DNA of 64,000 bases from positions 10,292,230 to 10,356,229 of the forward strand of contig JAKZAP010000012.1 of NCBI GenBank assembly GCA_023053575.1, read 5' to 3'. Below the pieces are notes generated by a model. That model was given only the letters and a program-made list of their open reading frames with translations. It was not told the DNA's origin and did no database searches. The position numbers were made by a program, and so were the translations under genes. Positions 11,000 through 24,036 of this stretch are shown here, one piece after another; position 1 is the stretch's first letter, and the number at the start of each line of letters is the position of its first letter. This DNA is from Branchinecta lynchi (lineage: Eukaryota > Arthropoda > Branchiopoda > Anostraca > Branchinectidae).

Positions 11000-11842
11000 C
11001 TTTGCCGGATTCAGGAAATCCGTTTGGGTATGATCTGGAAGGTGAAGACTGGACGAAAAATGGAAGATTCTGGAAGGGTGTCGTAGAGGTTATACATTTG
11101 AGAGACAGCGTGACTACACAAGCGGGAGGGGTTCGCAAGGGAATTTCAGTTTCAAAATTTCGTAGTATCACCAAATTGTTCAACTGTGCGAAAACCCGTG
11201 GTCAGCTGGCATTGAGGACCTTAAAAATGTATGAACTTCATCTTCTGGATCGGTTGCAAGATGTAAAAGGGTGATGTTATATTTGATAATTCACTTGTGT
11301 CGACTTTGTCTGAAAGTTCGATAAAAAGGTCCCAGAATGGAAGAGGGTGCGGAACTTTTTGCATCCGTGATTGATCCGTGATTGACCTAGTGAAGATCAA
11401 GCGATTAACATAAATCATGGGCCCTTGTTGAGTTTATTTGAAAATATTATAGAATTATATTTCTACATGTATCTGAGGTAATTCGGAGCATGAAGGTTCG
11501 GTATAACTAGTGATGCGTTGTTAATTTAAATTTGGAGATTTTAGGTGATATTTTTTGTTGTTGTTTGTTTATAGAGAATGGATCCATGTATTTTGAGAAG
11601 AATGTTCGAACTCACCCAAAGATGTATCGTTGTGATGTTAATAGTAAAAAGGTATTTTTTTTTCTGACGCAAGTGGGTGAAATCTTTTATCGTTCGACGT
11701 TTTTTTTTTACACTCACAGAGAACGTATGAAGGGAAAACGACTACAAACTACCTAATAGGAATGAAGCCACCACCCCCTGGATAAGCAACGAGGAAGTAA
11801 GCCACCAAATAATTCGTGTTATACCATTTTATTGCCTCAAGC
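11000..11842. other. Intergenic, nothing recognised
   Basis: The sequence is AT-rich with short random frames. I see no domain, RNA gene or clear repeat. Confidence 0.4.
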
Positions 11843-12320
11843 GGATTCGTCTCTGCCTGTCGCTGCTCTGTCTCATTGTCTACATCCATCTTACAGCGAT
11901 AGCACGGTAGATCAACAAGATAATAATTAGAAAAGAGTCGGGGGTTGGGATGGCGTTTTGTAAATTTCTAGTAATTGGCCTTATACCAGTTCAGCACTCT
12001 GAGTGGATTCGTCTCTGTCTGCCCCTCTTCTGCCTGATTATCAGCATCCATTACACAGAGATAGTATTATAGATCCTTCGAGTTAATGAACAGAAAAGAG
12101 GCGGCGTTTTCTCAACGTGTCGTAATTGGCCGTAGCGCTCCCAACGGATTCCTCTCTGTTTGTCCTGCTCTGCATCATTATCAGCATCCAACAAATAGAG
12201 ATAGTACACTAGATCGATCAATCGCTGAACAGAACAAAGAAGCTTTCACTTTTAAACTAAAGGAAAGCGCAAAATTTTCGTCGCAAGGGAGATTCGCACT
12301 TTTTTTCTACTGAAGCAATA
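11843..12320 (+). repeat. Three degenerate tandem units
   Basis: The word GGATTCGTCTCTG (or a one-base variant) occurs at 11843, 12005 and 12146. Each time it is followed by CTGCTCTG-like sequence, TATCAGCATCCA and AGAGATAGTA. The spacing is 162 and 141 bp, so this is an old, diverged three-unit array. Confidence 0.5.
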
Positions 12321-13668
12321 TAATGAGTACATCCTAGTGGAGGTTTAGTTCAAGGTTGATGACGGTGGTGATCATTGGTTACCAATACGAACTAAACGGA
12401 ATGATTTCTCCACATCGGACAATCGAGAATTGAACAGGATATCGAACATGTCTTGCAATTTACGGTAATTTTGTGTGGTAATCAGCATGCCAGTTTAATT
12501 ATTTTACGACTTTCCTGAATTTGTGTCCTAAATTTTATTTATGACGAATTAAAGACGAGAAGACGACTAATGTTATGAAGTTCGGACATGTCTATGCTGT
12601 TTATCGACTATAACACCAAATTCGGGGTTTTCCAAGCCTCAAGCTAATCATTAATCTCTGCAGATTATAATGAATCTGCACGAAGCAACATATCACAATA
12701 GTAGCGAACTGAAAACAAAAATGTCCTGAAGCGCGATTTTTATTCCGGGACTGTCGACGCGGAGTACTAGACTTACAATTCCTGGTTTATTTGTCACGTT
12801 AAGAGTCCCTTGTAAATAGTTTCCATCTTCATAAAAATATTCGTCATATTGATGATTTTTGCATGAGCCGGTTTAAGAAGCTCTGTTTAGCTTAGCAACT
12901 GCCATGTCTTTCGTGGGAATAACATTGAAACAAAACAAAACTCTCATAATCACTCATTAGGGATGGATTTGGATTAGTAGCTCACTGGGGTATCATATAC
13001 GGTACCCTTCGCAAATTGACGGGGCTTTAAAACTTAACTGCATGCAGTAAAACGAAACTATCCGTTGTGACCATTTTGCCAAATTTTCTACTAGCTTGAT
13101 TGATAATAATTACTTATACAATAGATCACACATGTTTAATTGAATACTAACTTTAAAAAGAAAATGTGTAAAACAAACAGTTATGTACTTTCTGAGCAAT
13201 TGTTTTACAATTATAATTCTTAAATATAATACAAGCCTTTTATGTGCCCCCCCCCCCCCCCCAAACAAGGTTTATGTGGCTCGAATTTGACGAACAACAG
13301 TCGAAGTTTGATTTTGTGGCTCTATTTTGACGGGAAATTCAAATTTAGCAGCAAACTTATGTAGGCTACTAATAATAAAATTAGCTACTTTGTCAAACAA
13401 CGGAGTATCCTTCTGTTACAGAATGGCAAGGGTGTCAGCCGGAACTTCTGTTTACTGAGATTTTATTTGGATTTTTTTTTTCGTTTTCCGACATTCGAAA
13501 TTACCGCCAAGGAAAGGGACAAAACGACGTTTCCGCGACAAACACTCAATATGTGTGGCACTCAAATGTGCCGGGGGAAAATTCCTAATGTAAAAAAAAC
13601 TCCCGCAAAAAAAGTCGCTATGATTCCAGGAAAAAACTCGCAAAACCTATATTCTATAATCTTGGAGT
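12321..13668. other. Intergenic, nothing recognised
   Basis: The sequence is AT-rich and unique-looking, with a C16 run at about 13247-13262. No gene is supported. Confidence 0.4.
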
Positions 13669-13820
13669 CAGGCCCGTATCCAGGAATTTATTTCGGGGGG
13701 GGGGGGTTGCCTGCCGGTCGGACAAAAAAGACACAAATCAGAGGAAAAAGCCTATAAAAATGAGTATTTGTGTATGTTTCGGGCCCCCCTAACTACCCCC
13801 CCCCCCTAGATACGGTCTTG
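13669..13820. mobile_element. hAT-type MITE, CAGGCCCGTATCC family, copy 1
   Basis: The 152-bp element starts CAGGCCCGTATCCAG and ends TAGATACGGTCTTG. It is flanked by an exact 8-bp duplication, CTTGGAGT (13661-13668 and 13821-13828). It contains poly-G and poly-C runs. Confidence 0.85.
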
Positions 13821-13828
13821 CTTGGAGT

Positions 13829-14832
13829 GTGGAAGGCACTTTTAGCTGATTGTTTTGCTTTGGCCGAGTAATAAGTAGTTAGCGGTTGTTTTGTTTATGT
13901 ATTATTTTTCCTTATTTTTTATTTATTTTTTGTTAGATTATGGCTTTTTTTTGCTGATTTAAATACAGCATTCATTCATCATTCATTGGAACGGAAACAT
14001 ATAATCTTTTCGGCGATTTGGATATAATAACTAGATGTCGGTATGTATCTTATCACGACGTCCCCAACGCTTCCGTGTCAAACCTCAAAAACCCATCAAA
14101 AAGAAAACAAATCCATTTCTTTCAAGTTATTCTTGAAACTCGTGACTGGCAGATCCAAGTCTCTGCTGACAAATTTGAAATGACTCTTTAGTATTTTCCT
14201 GCTCTAGATCACCGGTTCCAGATCATACTAATTTTTTTTTTTTTTTAATTTTAGAAAACAAATAATCTTAAATTACACTGAGACTGTTGGTTTGACAGAA
14301 GATAACATGAACAAATATAGCTTAAACACGGCCATTCAAAAATGTGAAATTCAAAAATCTGTTTGCTTTGAAAGGACTTGTAACGAAGCAGGTTCTTGAA
14401 AAAAAAAAATCGTTAGATAGTTTGTTGACATGTGTTTTCTATATCCTTCTTTTCTTTTACTCCACCTCTGTCCTACCATGGACAGGTTTGATAGGATTGA
14501 TTCATTCACTTTGAGGTCTTCAAACCCAGGAAACGACGATTCTCCTTAGTAACAGTTTAGATAACATCAAGATCGTGGCATCAAAGGTACCGAAACCCAG
14601 TACTCTTTATATAACTGTCGTGACATTGACGAGATGATATTGATGTGCAGTCGATCGGAAGATCTTTTAGCAGGGTAGGAGAAAGTGGTTTAATTCCGGT
14701 ATGCCTATCCAAGATTTAAACCTAATAACTTGCTTGTCAACTGAAGAAGGCGGGGCCGAGGGTCTTATTTGCGGAAATTAGTGACAGTGGATATGTAAGA
14801 CACTTGCGAACAAGATAGAGTTTAAACTTGAT
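13829..14832. other. Region upstream of CAP-A
   Basis: I see no gene. It contains poly-T and poly-A tracts. The last about 45 bp (GTAAGACACTTG..ACAAGAT) match the region just before the CAP-B start and may be 5' UTR. Confidence 0.4.
14608..14614 (+). promoter_or_regulatory. Possible TATA box for CAP-A
   Basis: TATATAA lies 219 bp before the start codon in otherwise less AT-rich sequence. No matching element was found before CAP-B. Confidence 0.2.
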
Positions 14833-14934
14833 ATGTGTTGGATTCTGGTAGCTTGGATTATCCTTGTAAAGTTTGCCATGGCTCAGAATCAGTACTGTTC
14901 AATTTCAAGGGAAAATTCTTTATGCAAGTTCTCG
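14833..14934 (+). CDS. CAP-A exon 1: signal peptide and N-terminus
   Basis: The exon has 34 codons. A hydrophobic signal peptide (MCWILVAW..VKFAMA) has a likely cleavage after residue 17. The N-terminal mature segment QNQYCSISRENSLCKFS follows, with the YC..(S)LC pattern typical of Antigen-5-like CAP proteins. It ends at TCG/GTAAGT in phase 0. The paralogous exon at 59699 has an ATG six codons upstream. In CAP-A the aligned codon is ATA, so translation must start at the internal Met. A 202-residue frame overlapping from 14835 in another register is a shadow. Confidence 0.8.
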
Positions 14935-15782
14935 GTAAGTTCGCTCTGTCCACAATTTGTGTTCTTTCTTTTAAACCGACATGGTGTTTCTTTTCTATCC
15001 GATTGGTTTCCTCTTTTCGGTGGCTGGGAATTAATATTAGTAAAAAACTGAAATCCTTCCGGACTCTCGCCGCCGCTGGTTGCAAGAAGAAAATCCAATT
15101 ACGTTGTTCTAAAATTGTTGCTAATCGAGGTAGATACAATAGAAAATCTATTGCTAAATTATATTCGGCTTTTACAGATCACTCGGTTTTGTTTCTTTCT
15201 GGTATTTACCCTATTTTTCATAAAAAAGATATCAGTTCAGTTCGTTCTTGTTATCTCCCGTTTTCCTGCTTTCTACTGTATATGCTTCTATGGTACAGAA
15301 ATCCGAGCAGAAATCGGAACCTCATATCTGTTTACAGTTTTCCGGATATCGGGTCGAACCTTACGGAGCTTGCTGGGAAATTACCCCAGTCAACTTATAA
15401 ATATCTGCCCGCCCACAGTGGCCTTTCTCGTTTGGCTTTTTGAGCTTTTTGTTTTGTGAAGTGCTTGTTTTGTTACTTTTATTGATACTCTGCTTTTCTT
15501 TTTGTAGCGGGTCAAAAAAATATATTATTATTATTAGTGTCCTTATAATTTAAGGTGTTGTCATATTTTTTTTGTTCTTCTGCTCCTCCGATCGGTGAGA
15601 TAATTTTGTTCTCCATTTATTGTCAACCACACTGTTAAGTAAAAAGTAACGTTTTTAGCGTAACATTAACTTTTTTCTTAGATCGTGCATTAGAAAACGC
15701 TTATATTACAGAAAAATAATATCTAGAGCCTTCAATATGTATTAGAAACGCTTACTTACTCCGCTTTTATACAACTGGTCGA
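14935..15782 (+). other. CAP-A intron 1, 5' part
   Basis: This is intronic sequence between exon 1 and the first family A element. No feature is recognised. Confidence 0.5.
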
Positions 15783-16868
15783 TTTTTGGGATCCCAAAAC
15801 GTAAGTGGAGGGATACCTATGACATCTAAAAGTTGTCCGTCTGTCCGTCCGTCCGTCTGTCCTTCCGTCTGTAAGCACGATAACTCTCGAAGGGAATGAG
15901 ATATTTTGATGAAACTTGGTGTGAGGATTCGTTGGGTCGTCGGACCAGTCAAGTTCGTAGATGGGCTTTGTAGCCCTACATTTAGGGGTGGGGGAGGGGT
16001 TTCAAATTAAGGGGCAAACAAAATATTTTGAAACAGCTAATTTGATAGTCGATTATGGGGTAGAAGACATGCTGAACACGATGCTGAAAACCATTTTGTT
16101 ATCGAACATGTAGTTCGCCCGGAATCCGGCCAAAACCGAAAAGTTTGTTAAAAGTAAAAGTTTTATTTTAAGTTGATTAAATGTTTGATTTAGGGGTAGG
16201 AAGACATGCTGAAGACGATGGTGAAAACCATTTTCTCAACGGACAAGTAGTTCGCCCGGAATCCGGCCCAAACCGGAAAGTTTGTTAAAAGTAAAAGTTT
16301 TATTTTAAGTTGATTAGATGTTCGACTTAAGGCAAGAAGACATGCTGAACACTTATGTGAAAACAATTTTCTATCCGGACATGTAGTTCGCCCGGAATCT
16401 GGCCAAAACCGGAAAATTGGTAGAAGTTAAAGTTTTATTTCTAGTTCATTAGATAACCGATTTAGGGGTAAGAAGAGATGCTGAATCCGTGCGTGACAAT
16501 CATCTTTTACCCGGGCATATAGTTCGACCGGAATCCGGCTGGAGTCGGAAAATTTGTTATAAGTTAAATTTTATTTGAAGTTGATTAGATGTTCATTATT
16601 GGGGAAAGAAGATACTCTTGAGTTCATTTTTGAGCTTTCTTTTTTTCGCCGGACAATTAGTTCTGGAGTTTGGCCGAAATTGGGAAATTGGCTGTAGTGA
16701 CAGGAAGTTTTTCTCAGATGATTAGCTATTTGGCCCCAATCTGTTTCTGAATTTTAATTGTAAAAATGTTCAAGGAGTCTGGCGATGACTGGATCTGGCT
16801 AAGACAAGACCCAGTTGTCTGGATCAGATATTGAATTTTTGGGATCCCATCGAAACCTTTGGTCTTGT
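15783..16868 (+). mobile_element. Family A element, copy A3
   Basis: The copy begins at the TTTTTGGGATCCCAAAACG terminus, followed by a GTCCGTCTGTCCGTCC microsatellite at about 15835-15860. Tandem units follow, and it ends GGTCTTGTT. It abuts copy A4 directly, head to tail. Confidence 0.85.
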
Positions 16869-18295
16869 TTTTGGGATCCCAAAACGTAAGTGGAGGGATA
16901 CCTATGACATCGCAAAAGTTGTCCGTCTGTCCGTCCGTCTGTAAGCACGATAACTCTCGAAGGGAATGAGATATTTGATGAAACTTGGTGTGAGGGTTCG
17001 TTGGGTCGTCGGACCAGTCAAGTTCGTAAAAAAATTAAAAAAAAAAAAAAAAAAAAAGTTCGTAGATGGGCTTTGTAGCTCTACATTTAGGGGTGGGGGA
17101 GGGGATTCAAATTAAGGGACAAACAAAATGTTTTGAAACCGCTAATGTGATAGTCGATTATGAGGTAAGAAGACATGCTGAACACGATGGTGAAAACCAT
17201 TTTGTCATCGGACAAGTAGTTCGCCCGGAATCCGGCCAAAACCGGAAAGTTTGTTGAAAGTAAAAGTTTATTTGAAGTTGATTAGATGTTCGATTTAGGG
17301 GTAGGAAGACATGCTGAAGACGATGGTGAAATTTTTTTTCTCGACGGACAAGTATTTCGCCCGGAATCCGGCCCAAACCGGAAAGTTTGTTGAAAGTAAA
17401 AGTTTTATTTGAAATTGATTAGATGTTCGATTTAGGGGTAGGAAGACATGCTGAAGACGATGGTGAAAACTATTTTCTCGACGGACAAGTATTTCGCCCG
17501 GAATCCGGCCCAAACCGGAAAGTTTGTTGAAAGTAAAAGTTTTATTTGAAGTTGATTAAATGTTCGATTTAGAGGTAGGAAGACATGCTGAAGACGATGG
17601 TGAAAACTATTTTCTCGACGGACAAGTATTTCGACCGTAATCCGGCCCAAACCGGAAAGTTTGTCAAAATTAAAAGTTTTATTTGGAGTTGATTAGATGT
17701 TCGATTTAGGGCAAGAAGACATGCTGAACACTTATGTGAAAACAAGTTTCTACCCGGACATGTAGTTCGTCCGGAATCCGGCCAAAACCGGAAAACTGTT
17801 GGAAGTCAATGTTGTATTTCTAGTTGATTAGATAAGCGATTTAGGGGTAAGAAGAGACGCTGAGTCCCTGTATGACAATCATATTTTGCCCGGACATATA
17901 GTTCGACCGGAATCCGGCTGGAATCGGAAAATTCTATTTGAAGTTGATTAGATGTTCATTACTGGGGAAAGAAGATACCCTGATTTCGTCTTTGAGCTTT
18001 CTTTTTTCGCCGGACAAGTAGTTCTGGAGTTCGGCCGGAGCCGGGAAATTGGCAGAAGTGGGCAGGAAGTTTTCGTCAAAACAGATATGACTTACAGGGG
18101 TAAACACACATGCTGAATCCAAATCTGAACTTGGTTTTCTCAGGTGATTAGCTATTTGGCCTTAATCTGTTTCTGAATTTTAATTGTAAAAATGCTCAAG
18201 GAGTCTGGCGAAGACTGGATCTGGCTAAGACAAGACCCAGTTGTCTGGATCAGATATTGAATTTTTGGGATCCCATCGAAACCTTTGGTCTTGTT
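16869..18295 (+). mobile_element. Family A element, copy A4, with 137-bp tandem array
   Basis: This is the longest A copy. Its core contains units repeating at exactly 137 bp (equivalent frames end-to-end at 17158, 17295 and 17432), each with GGAATCCGGCCCAAACCGG. The GTCY microsatellite is near 16920. An A-rich insertion lies at 17030-17057. It ends at GGTCTTGTT near 18295. Confidence 0.85.
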
Positions 18296-18410
18296 TTTAT
18301 CGGAAACATGTACCCGTTATGTCGCAAACGTTACGTTTTTTGGAGCTTCCCAGGAGGAATCTAGATGACATATAATGCAATCAGGGTCATAAATAAACCA
18401 TAGTTTTCAC

Positions 18411-19561
18411 TTTTTGGGATCCCAAAACGTAAGTGGAGGGATACCTATGACATCGCAAAAGTTGTCCGTCTGTCCGTCCGTCTGTAAGCACGATAACTCT
18501 CGAAGGGAATGAGATATTTTGATGAAACTTGGTGTGAGGATCCGTTGGGTCGTCGGACCAGTCAAGTTCGTAGATGGGCTTTGTAGCCCTAGATTTAGGG
18601 GTGGGGGAGGGGGTTCAAATTAAGGGGCAAACAAAATATTTTGAAACAGCTAATGTGATAGTCGATTATGGGGTAAGAAGACATTCTGAGCACGATGGTG
18701 AAAATTATTTTGTCATCGGACGAGTAGTTCGCCCGGAATCCGGTCAAAACCGGAAAGTTTGTTAAAAGTAAAAGTTTTATTTGAAGTTGATTAGATGTTC
18801 GATTTAGGAGTAGGAAGACATGCTGAAGACGATGGTGAAAACCATTTTCTCGACAGACAAATAGTTCGCCCGGAATCCGGCCGAAACCGGGAAGTTTGTT
18901 AAAATTAGAAGTTTTATTTCGAGTTGATTAGATGTTCGATTTAGGACAAGAAGACATGTTGAACACATATGTGAAAACAATTTTCTACCCGGACGGAATC
19001 CGGCGAAAACCGGAAAGGTTAAAAGTAAAAGTTTAATCTGAAGTTGATTAAATGTTTGATTTATGGGTAAAAAGACATGCCGAGCACGATGGTGAAAATC
19101 ATTTTCTCGCTTGACAACTAGTTCGCCCGGAATCCGGCCAAAACCGGAAAATTTGTTAAAAGCAATTTCGATTAGATGACAGATTAAGGAGTAAGAAGAG
19201 AGGCTGAGTCGGTTTATGACAATGGTTTTTACCCGGACATATAATTTTTCCGGAATCCGGTTGTAACCGGATTTTTTTTTAAGTCAAACTTTTATTCAAA
19301 GTTGATTAGACGTTCTTTATATGGATAAGGAGTTACGCTGGTTTTATTTCTGTATTTTTTTTTGCTGGACTAAGTTCGCTCGGAAATCGGCAGGAAGTCT
19401 CGGTCAGTATCGTCAAAATAGATATGGCTTATAGAGGTATATCTGAACTTGGTTTTCTCTGATGATTATTATGTTCTAGACTGGATCTGGCGAAGACAAG
19501 ACTCGACTGTCTGAATCAAATATTAAATTTTTGGGATCCCATCGACACCTTTGGTCTTGTT
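18411..19561 (+). mobile_element. Family A element, copy A5
   Basis: This is a full-length copy with both termini, a GTCY microsatellite at 18465-18485 and about six diverged tandem units. It closely resembles A10 at 39531-40690, including shared unusual units near the 3' side, so both descend from one subfamily. Confidence 0.85.
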
Positions 19562-19667
19562 CATATTGCTTATCAGTGTTTTTTGGGTAAATAAGATTTC
19601 AGTTTTACCCCCACACGCTTAAAGTAACGTCCAATGTTAAAACGTTACTGCGAAGATTTTTTATTTA

Positions 19668-20566
19668 TTGGGATCCCAAAACGTAAGTGGAAGGATACCT
19701 ATGACATCGCAAAAGTTGTCCGTCTGCCCGTCCGTCCGTCCGTCTGTAAGCACGATAACTCTCGAAGGGAATGAGATATTTTGATGAAACTTGGTGTGAG
19801 GATTCGTTGGGTCGTCAGACCAGTCAAGTTCGTAGATGGGCTTTGTAGCCCTAGATTTAGGGGTGGGGAGGGGGTTCAAATTAAGGGGCAAACAAAATGT
19901 TTTGAAACAGCTAGTTTGGTAGTCGATTATGGGGTAAGAAGACATGCTGAACACGATGGTGAAAACTATTTTGTTAAGCAGGAATTTAAAAATTTATCCC
20001 AGCATGCAGTCAGAAGCTGGAGGTTTTTGATTTTTTTTCAGAACTGGAAAATTGTTAGAAGCTTAAGTTTTATTTCTAGTTGATTAGATATCCGATTTAA
20101 GGGTAAGAAGAGATGCTGAATCCGTGTTTGACAATCATATTTTACCCGGAAATTTAGTTCGACCGGAATCCGGCTGGAGTCGGGAAATTTGCTATAAGTT
20201 AAATTTTTATTTGAAGTTGATTTGATGTTCATTATTGGGGAAAGAAGATACCCTGAGTTCGTTTTTGAGCTTTCTTTTTTTCGCCGGACAAGTAGTTCTG
20301 GAGTTCGGCCGAAACCAGGAAATTGGCAGAAGTGGCAGGAAGTTTTCGTCAATACAGATATGACTTATGGGGGTAAACACACATACTGAATCCATATCTG
20401 AACTTGGTTTTCTCAGATGACTAGCTATTTGGCCTTAATCTGTTTCTGAATTTTAATTGTAAAAATGCTCAAGGAGTCTGGCGATGACTGGATCTGGCTA
20501 ACAAGACCCAGTTGTCTGGATCAGATATTGAATTTTTGGGATCCCATCGAAACCTTTGGTCTTGTT
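19668..20566 (+). mobile_element. Family A element, copy A6
   Basis: Both termini are present, with the microsatellite at about 19717-19746. The copy has fewer tandem units because of an internal deletion or replacement near 19975-20040. Confidence 0.8.
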
Positions 20567-20904
20567 TTCATTCTGAGGTTTGCGTGCTAAAAATCAATGG
20601 AATAGATGTGTTCAATTGCTGGCGTTTGTGAACTGATAACGGCAAATTAGCTTTAATTGACGCGCTATAACGTTAGAATATTGATTGGACACCAAGTGAA
20701 CAATAAAGCGAGAGTAAGGACCAGCGATATCTAGTGCTTTGGACAATAGTAGAATCTTTTACATTTGCCACTTTTGTTTACCTGGTTTACTTTGTGTTTT
20801 TAGCATCACGTAACCGTTACTTCGCGGTTCGCATATGTTACTTTGTTTTAATCAAACACATTTGCTGTAACGTCCCAGGTACAACCGTTATATAAACCTT
20901 ATTT
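20567..20904. other. Intronic spacer
   Basis: About 340 bp lie between oppositely oriented A elements. Nothing is recognised. Confidence 0.4.
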
Positions 20905-21997
20905 AACAAGACCAAAGGTTTCGATGGGATCCCAAAAATTCAATATTGGATCCAGACAATTGGGTCTTGTCTTCGCCAGATCCAGTCTTCGCCAGTCTCC
21001 TTGAACGTTTCTACTATTAAAATTCAGAAACAGATTAAGGCCAAATAGCTAATCATCTGAGAAAACGAAGTTCAGATATGGAGTCAGCATGTGTGTGTTA
21101 CCCCTATAAGTCATATCTGTTTTGAACTACTTGTCCGGCGAAAAAATAAAAGCTAAAAAATGAACTCAGCGTATCTTCTTTCCCCAATACTGAACATCTA
21201 ATCAACTTCAAATAAAAATTTAACTTATACAAAATTTTCCGGATCCAGCCGGATTCCGGTCGAAACTTATATCCGGGTAAAAAATGATTGTCATACACGG
21301 ACTCAGCATCTCTTCGTACCCCTAAATCGGATATCTAATCAACTACAAATAAAACTTTAACTTTTAATAATTTTACGATTTCGGCCGGATTCCGGGCGAA
21401 CTACTTGTCCGGGTAGAAAATTGTTTTCACAGAAGTGTTCAGCATGTTTTCTTACCCCTTAATTGAACATCTAATCAACTCCAAATAAAACTTTTACTTT
21501 TAACAAACTTTCCGGTTTTGGAAGGATTCCGGGCGAACTACGTATCCGGCAAGAAAATGGTTTTCACCATTGAGTTCAGCATGTTTTCCTACCCCCTAAT
21601 CAAACATCTAATCAACTTCAAATAAAACTTTTACTTCTAACAGACTTTCCGGTTTTGGCCGGATTCCGGTTGAACTACTTTTCCGATGACAAAATGGTTT
21701 TCACCATCGTGTTCAGCATGTCGTCTTACCCTGTAATTGACTATCACATTATCTGTTTAAATATTTCATTTGCCCCTTAAATTAAACCCTCTCCCCCACC
21801 CCTAAATGTAGGGCTAAAGAGCCCATCTACGAACTTGACCTTACTCTTGACCCAAAGAATCTTCACACGAAGTTTCATCAAAATATCTCATTCCCTTCGA
21901 GAGTTGTAATGCGCACAGACGGACGGACGGACGGACAGACGGACAACTTTTGCGATGTCATAGGTATCCCTCCACTTACGTTTCGGGATCCCAAAAA
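20905..21997 (-). mobile_element. Family A element, copy A7
   Basis: This minus-orientation full-length copy starts AACAAGACCAAAGG and ends at the GGGATCCC palindrome after a GACGGACGGACGGACAGACGG-type microsatellite (about 21918-21943). It forms an inverted pair with A6. Confidence 0.85.
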
Positions 21998-22770
21998 ATC
22001 AAATCTTTGTTCTGACTGTCATGTGCTAGAAAAGCAAGTAATATGATCTGATCCGCTGCACGAGTCCGTCAAATAATTTGTTTGTTGGCAAATTACTGAC
22101 GTCAAAAATCTCTTTTAACGTTTCTCTCGTAACATTACATTAGTATAACATTTATAGTGGTGTCTTAGGCTCAAACGTTGATTATTTTCGAAACCTATGG
22201 TACACTTACTTAAGGTTGATTTTCATCCACATTCACACATCGTCAGTAGATCCTGCACTCATGCGCGCCAAAAGAATGCAGGACCGACATACCCTCCCCC
22301 ATAACCGTCCGACTGAAGTCGGATCCACTTCTATAGGCCTAATCTGCCTTTATAGGCTAAAAAGTAAAGTCGGTGACGTACATCGGTTCGGAGCGGTGCG
22401 GCGACAAAACGGCGTTTCCGCGAGTTTCAACTTGTATGTCTAGTGTATGGTATGCACTTGTTTCCGCGACAAACAATCAGAAATGTATGGCACACAAATG
22501 TGCCGCCGAAAAACGCCTTATGTAATGAGTTCCTGAAAGACTCAGAACAAGAGTTATTGACTCGTGTGACATTCGCTTTCGCTATAGAAAGGGAGGCGTT
22601 GCAAGTCCTAATCAGAGTGAAACAAGCTTAGGTGGGACGAAAATCTACCTCTACTATTCAGCGGTAAGCAAAAGCCATACATATAACAACTGAACGGTGA
22701 TTCGGGTGAAAATCTCGACGTCACCTAAACAGAGTTGCAATGAGCAGCGCGAAAGTGCTACTTTTACCCT
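21998..22770. other. Intronic spacer
   Basis: No gene is supported. Two short matches to GTTTCCGCGACAAAC and AATGTGCCG words also seen at 13530-13575 suggest a small diverged repeat. Confidence 0.35.
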
Positions 22771-24036
22771 TTTTGGGATCCCAAAACGTAAGTGGAGGAC
22801 ATCGACAAAATGACATCGCAAAACAAAATGACATCGCAAACATGACATCGCAAAAGTTGTCCGTATGTCCGTCCGTCCGTCTGTGCGCACTGTAACTCTC
22901 GAAGGGATTGAGATATTTTGATGAAACTTGGTGTGAAGATTCTTTGGGTCAAGAGTAAGGTCAAGTTCGTAGATGGGCTATTTAGCCCAGACATTTGGGG
23001 CTGGGGGAGGGGTTTTAGATTAAGGGGCAAATTAAATATTTTTGAACAGATGATTTGATAGTCGAGTATGGGGTAAGAAGACATGTTGAACACGAGGGTG
23101 GAAACCATTTTGTCATCGGAAAAGTAGTTCGCCCGGAATCCGGCCAAAACCGGACAGTTTGTTAAAAGTAAAAGTTTTATTTGAAGTTGATTAGATGTTC
23201 GATTTAAGGGTAAGTGCTAAACACGATGGTGAAAACCGTTTTATCACCGGACAAGTAGTTAGCCCAGAATCCGGCCAAAACCGGAAAGTCTGTTAAAAGT
23301 AAAATTCTTATTTGAAGTTGATTAGATGTTCGATTTAGGGGTAGGAAGCCATGCTGAACACAATGGTGAAAACCATTTTCTCGCCGAACAAGTAGTTCGC
23401 CCGGAATCCGGCCAAAACCGGAAAGTTTGTTATAAGTAAAAGTTTTATTTGGAGTTGATTAGATGTTCGATTTAGGGGTAAGAAGACATGCTGAACACTT
23501 GAGTGAAAAGAATTTTCTACCCAGACAAGTAGTTCGCCCGGAATCCGGCCAAAACCGAAAATTGTTAAAAGTTAGGGTTTTATTTGTAGTTGATTAGATA
23601 TTCGATTTAGGGGTAAAGAGATGGTGAATCCGTGTATGACAATAATTTATTACCAGGCTGGAGCCGGAAAATTTGTTGTAAGTTGAATTTTTATTTGTAG
23701 TTGATTAGATGTTCAATATTGGGGAAAGAAGACACGCTGAGTTCGTTTTTGAGCTTTTTTTTTTCGCCGGAAAAGTAGTTCCGGAATTCGGCCGAAACCG
23801 GGAAATTGGCAGAAGTGGCAGGAAGTTTTCGTCAAAACAGAGATGGAATATAGGGGTAAACACACATGCTGATTCAATACCTGAACTTGTTTTTTCAGAT
23901 GATTAACCTGTTTTTAAATTTTAAAAGTAAAAATGCTCAAGGAGTCTAGCGAAGACTGGATCTGGCGAAGACAAGACCCAATTGTCTGGATCAAATATTG
24001 AATTTTTGGGATCCCATCGAAACCTTTGGTCTTGTT
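22771..24036 (+). mobile_element. Family A element, copy A8
   Basis: This is a full-length copy. Near its start (22797-22850) the phrase ACATCGCAAAA is locally triplicated. The microsatellite is at about 22860-22882. Tandem units follow, ending GGTCTTGTT. Confidence 0.82.

Noticed and set aside
14835..15443. 202-codon open frame overlapping CAP-A exon 1
   Set aside because: It is out of register with the signal-peptide frame that is conserved in the CAP-B paralogue, and it runs past a strong donor site into the intron.
17158..17650. Series of 72-codon frames on the minus strand
   Set aside because: They are spaced exactly 137 bp apart and are tandem units of family A copy A4, not genes.
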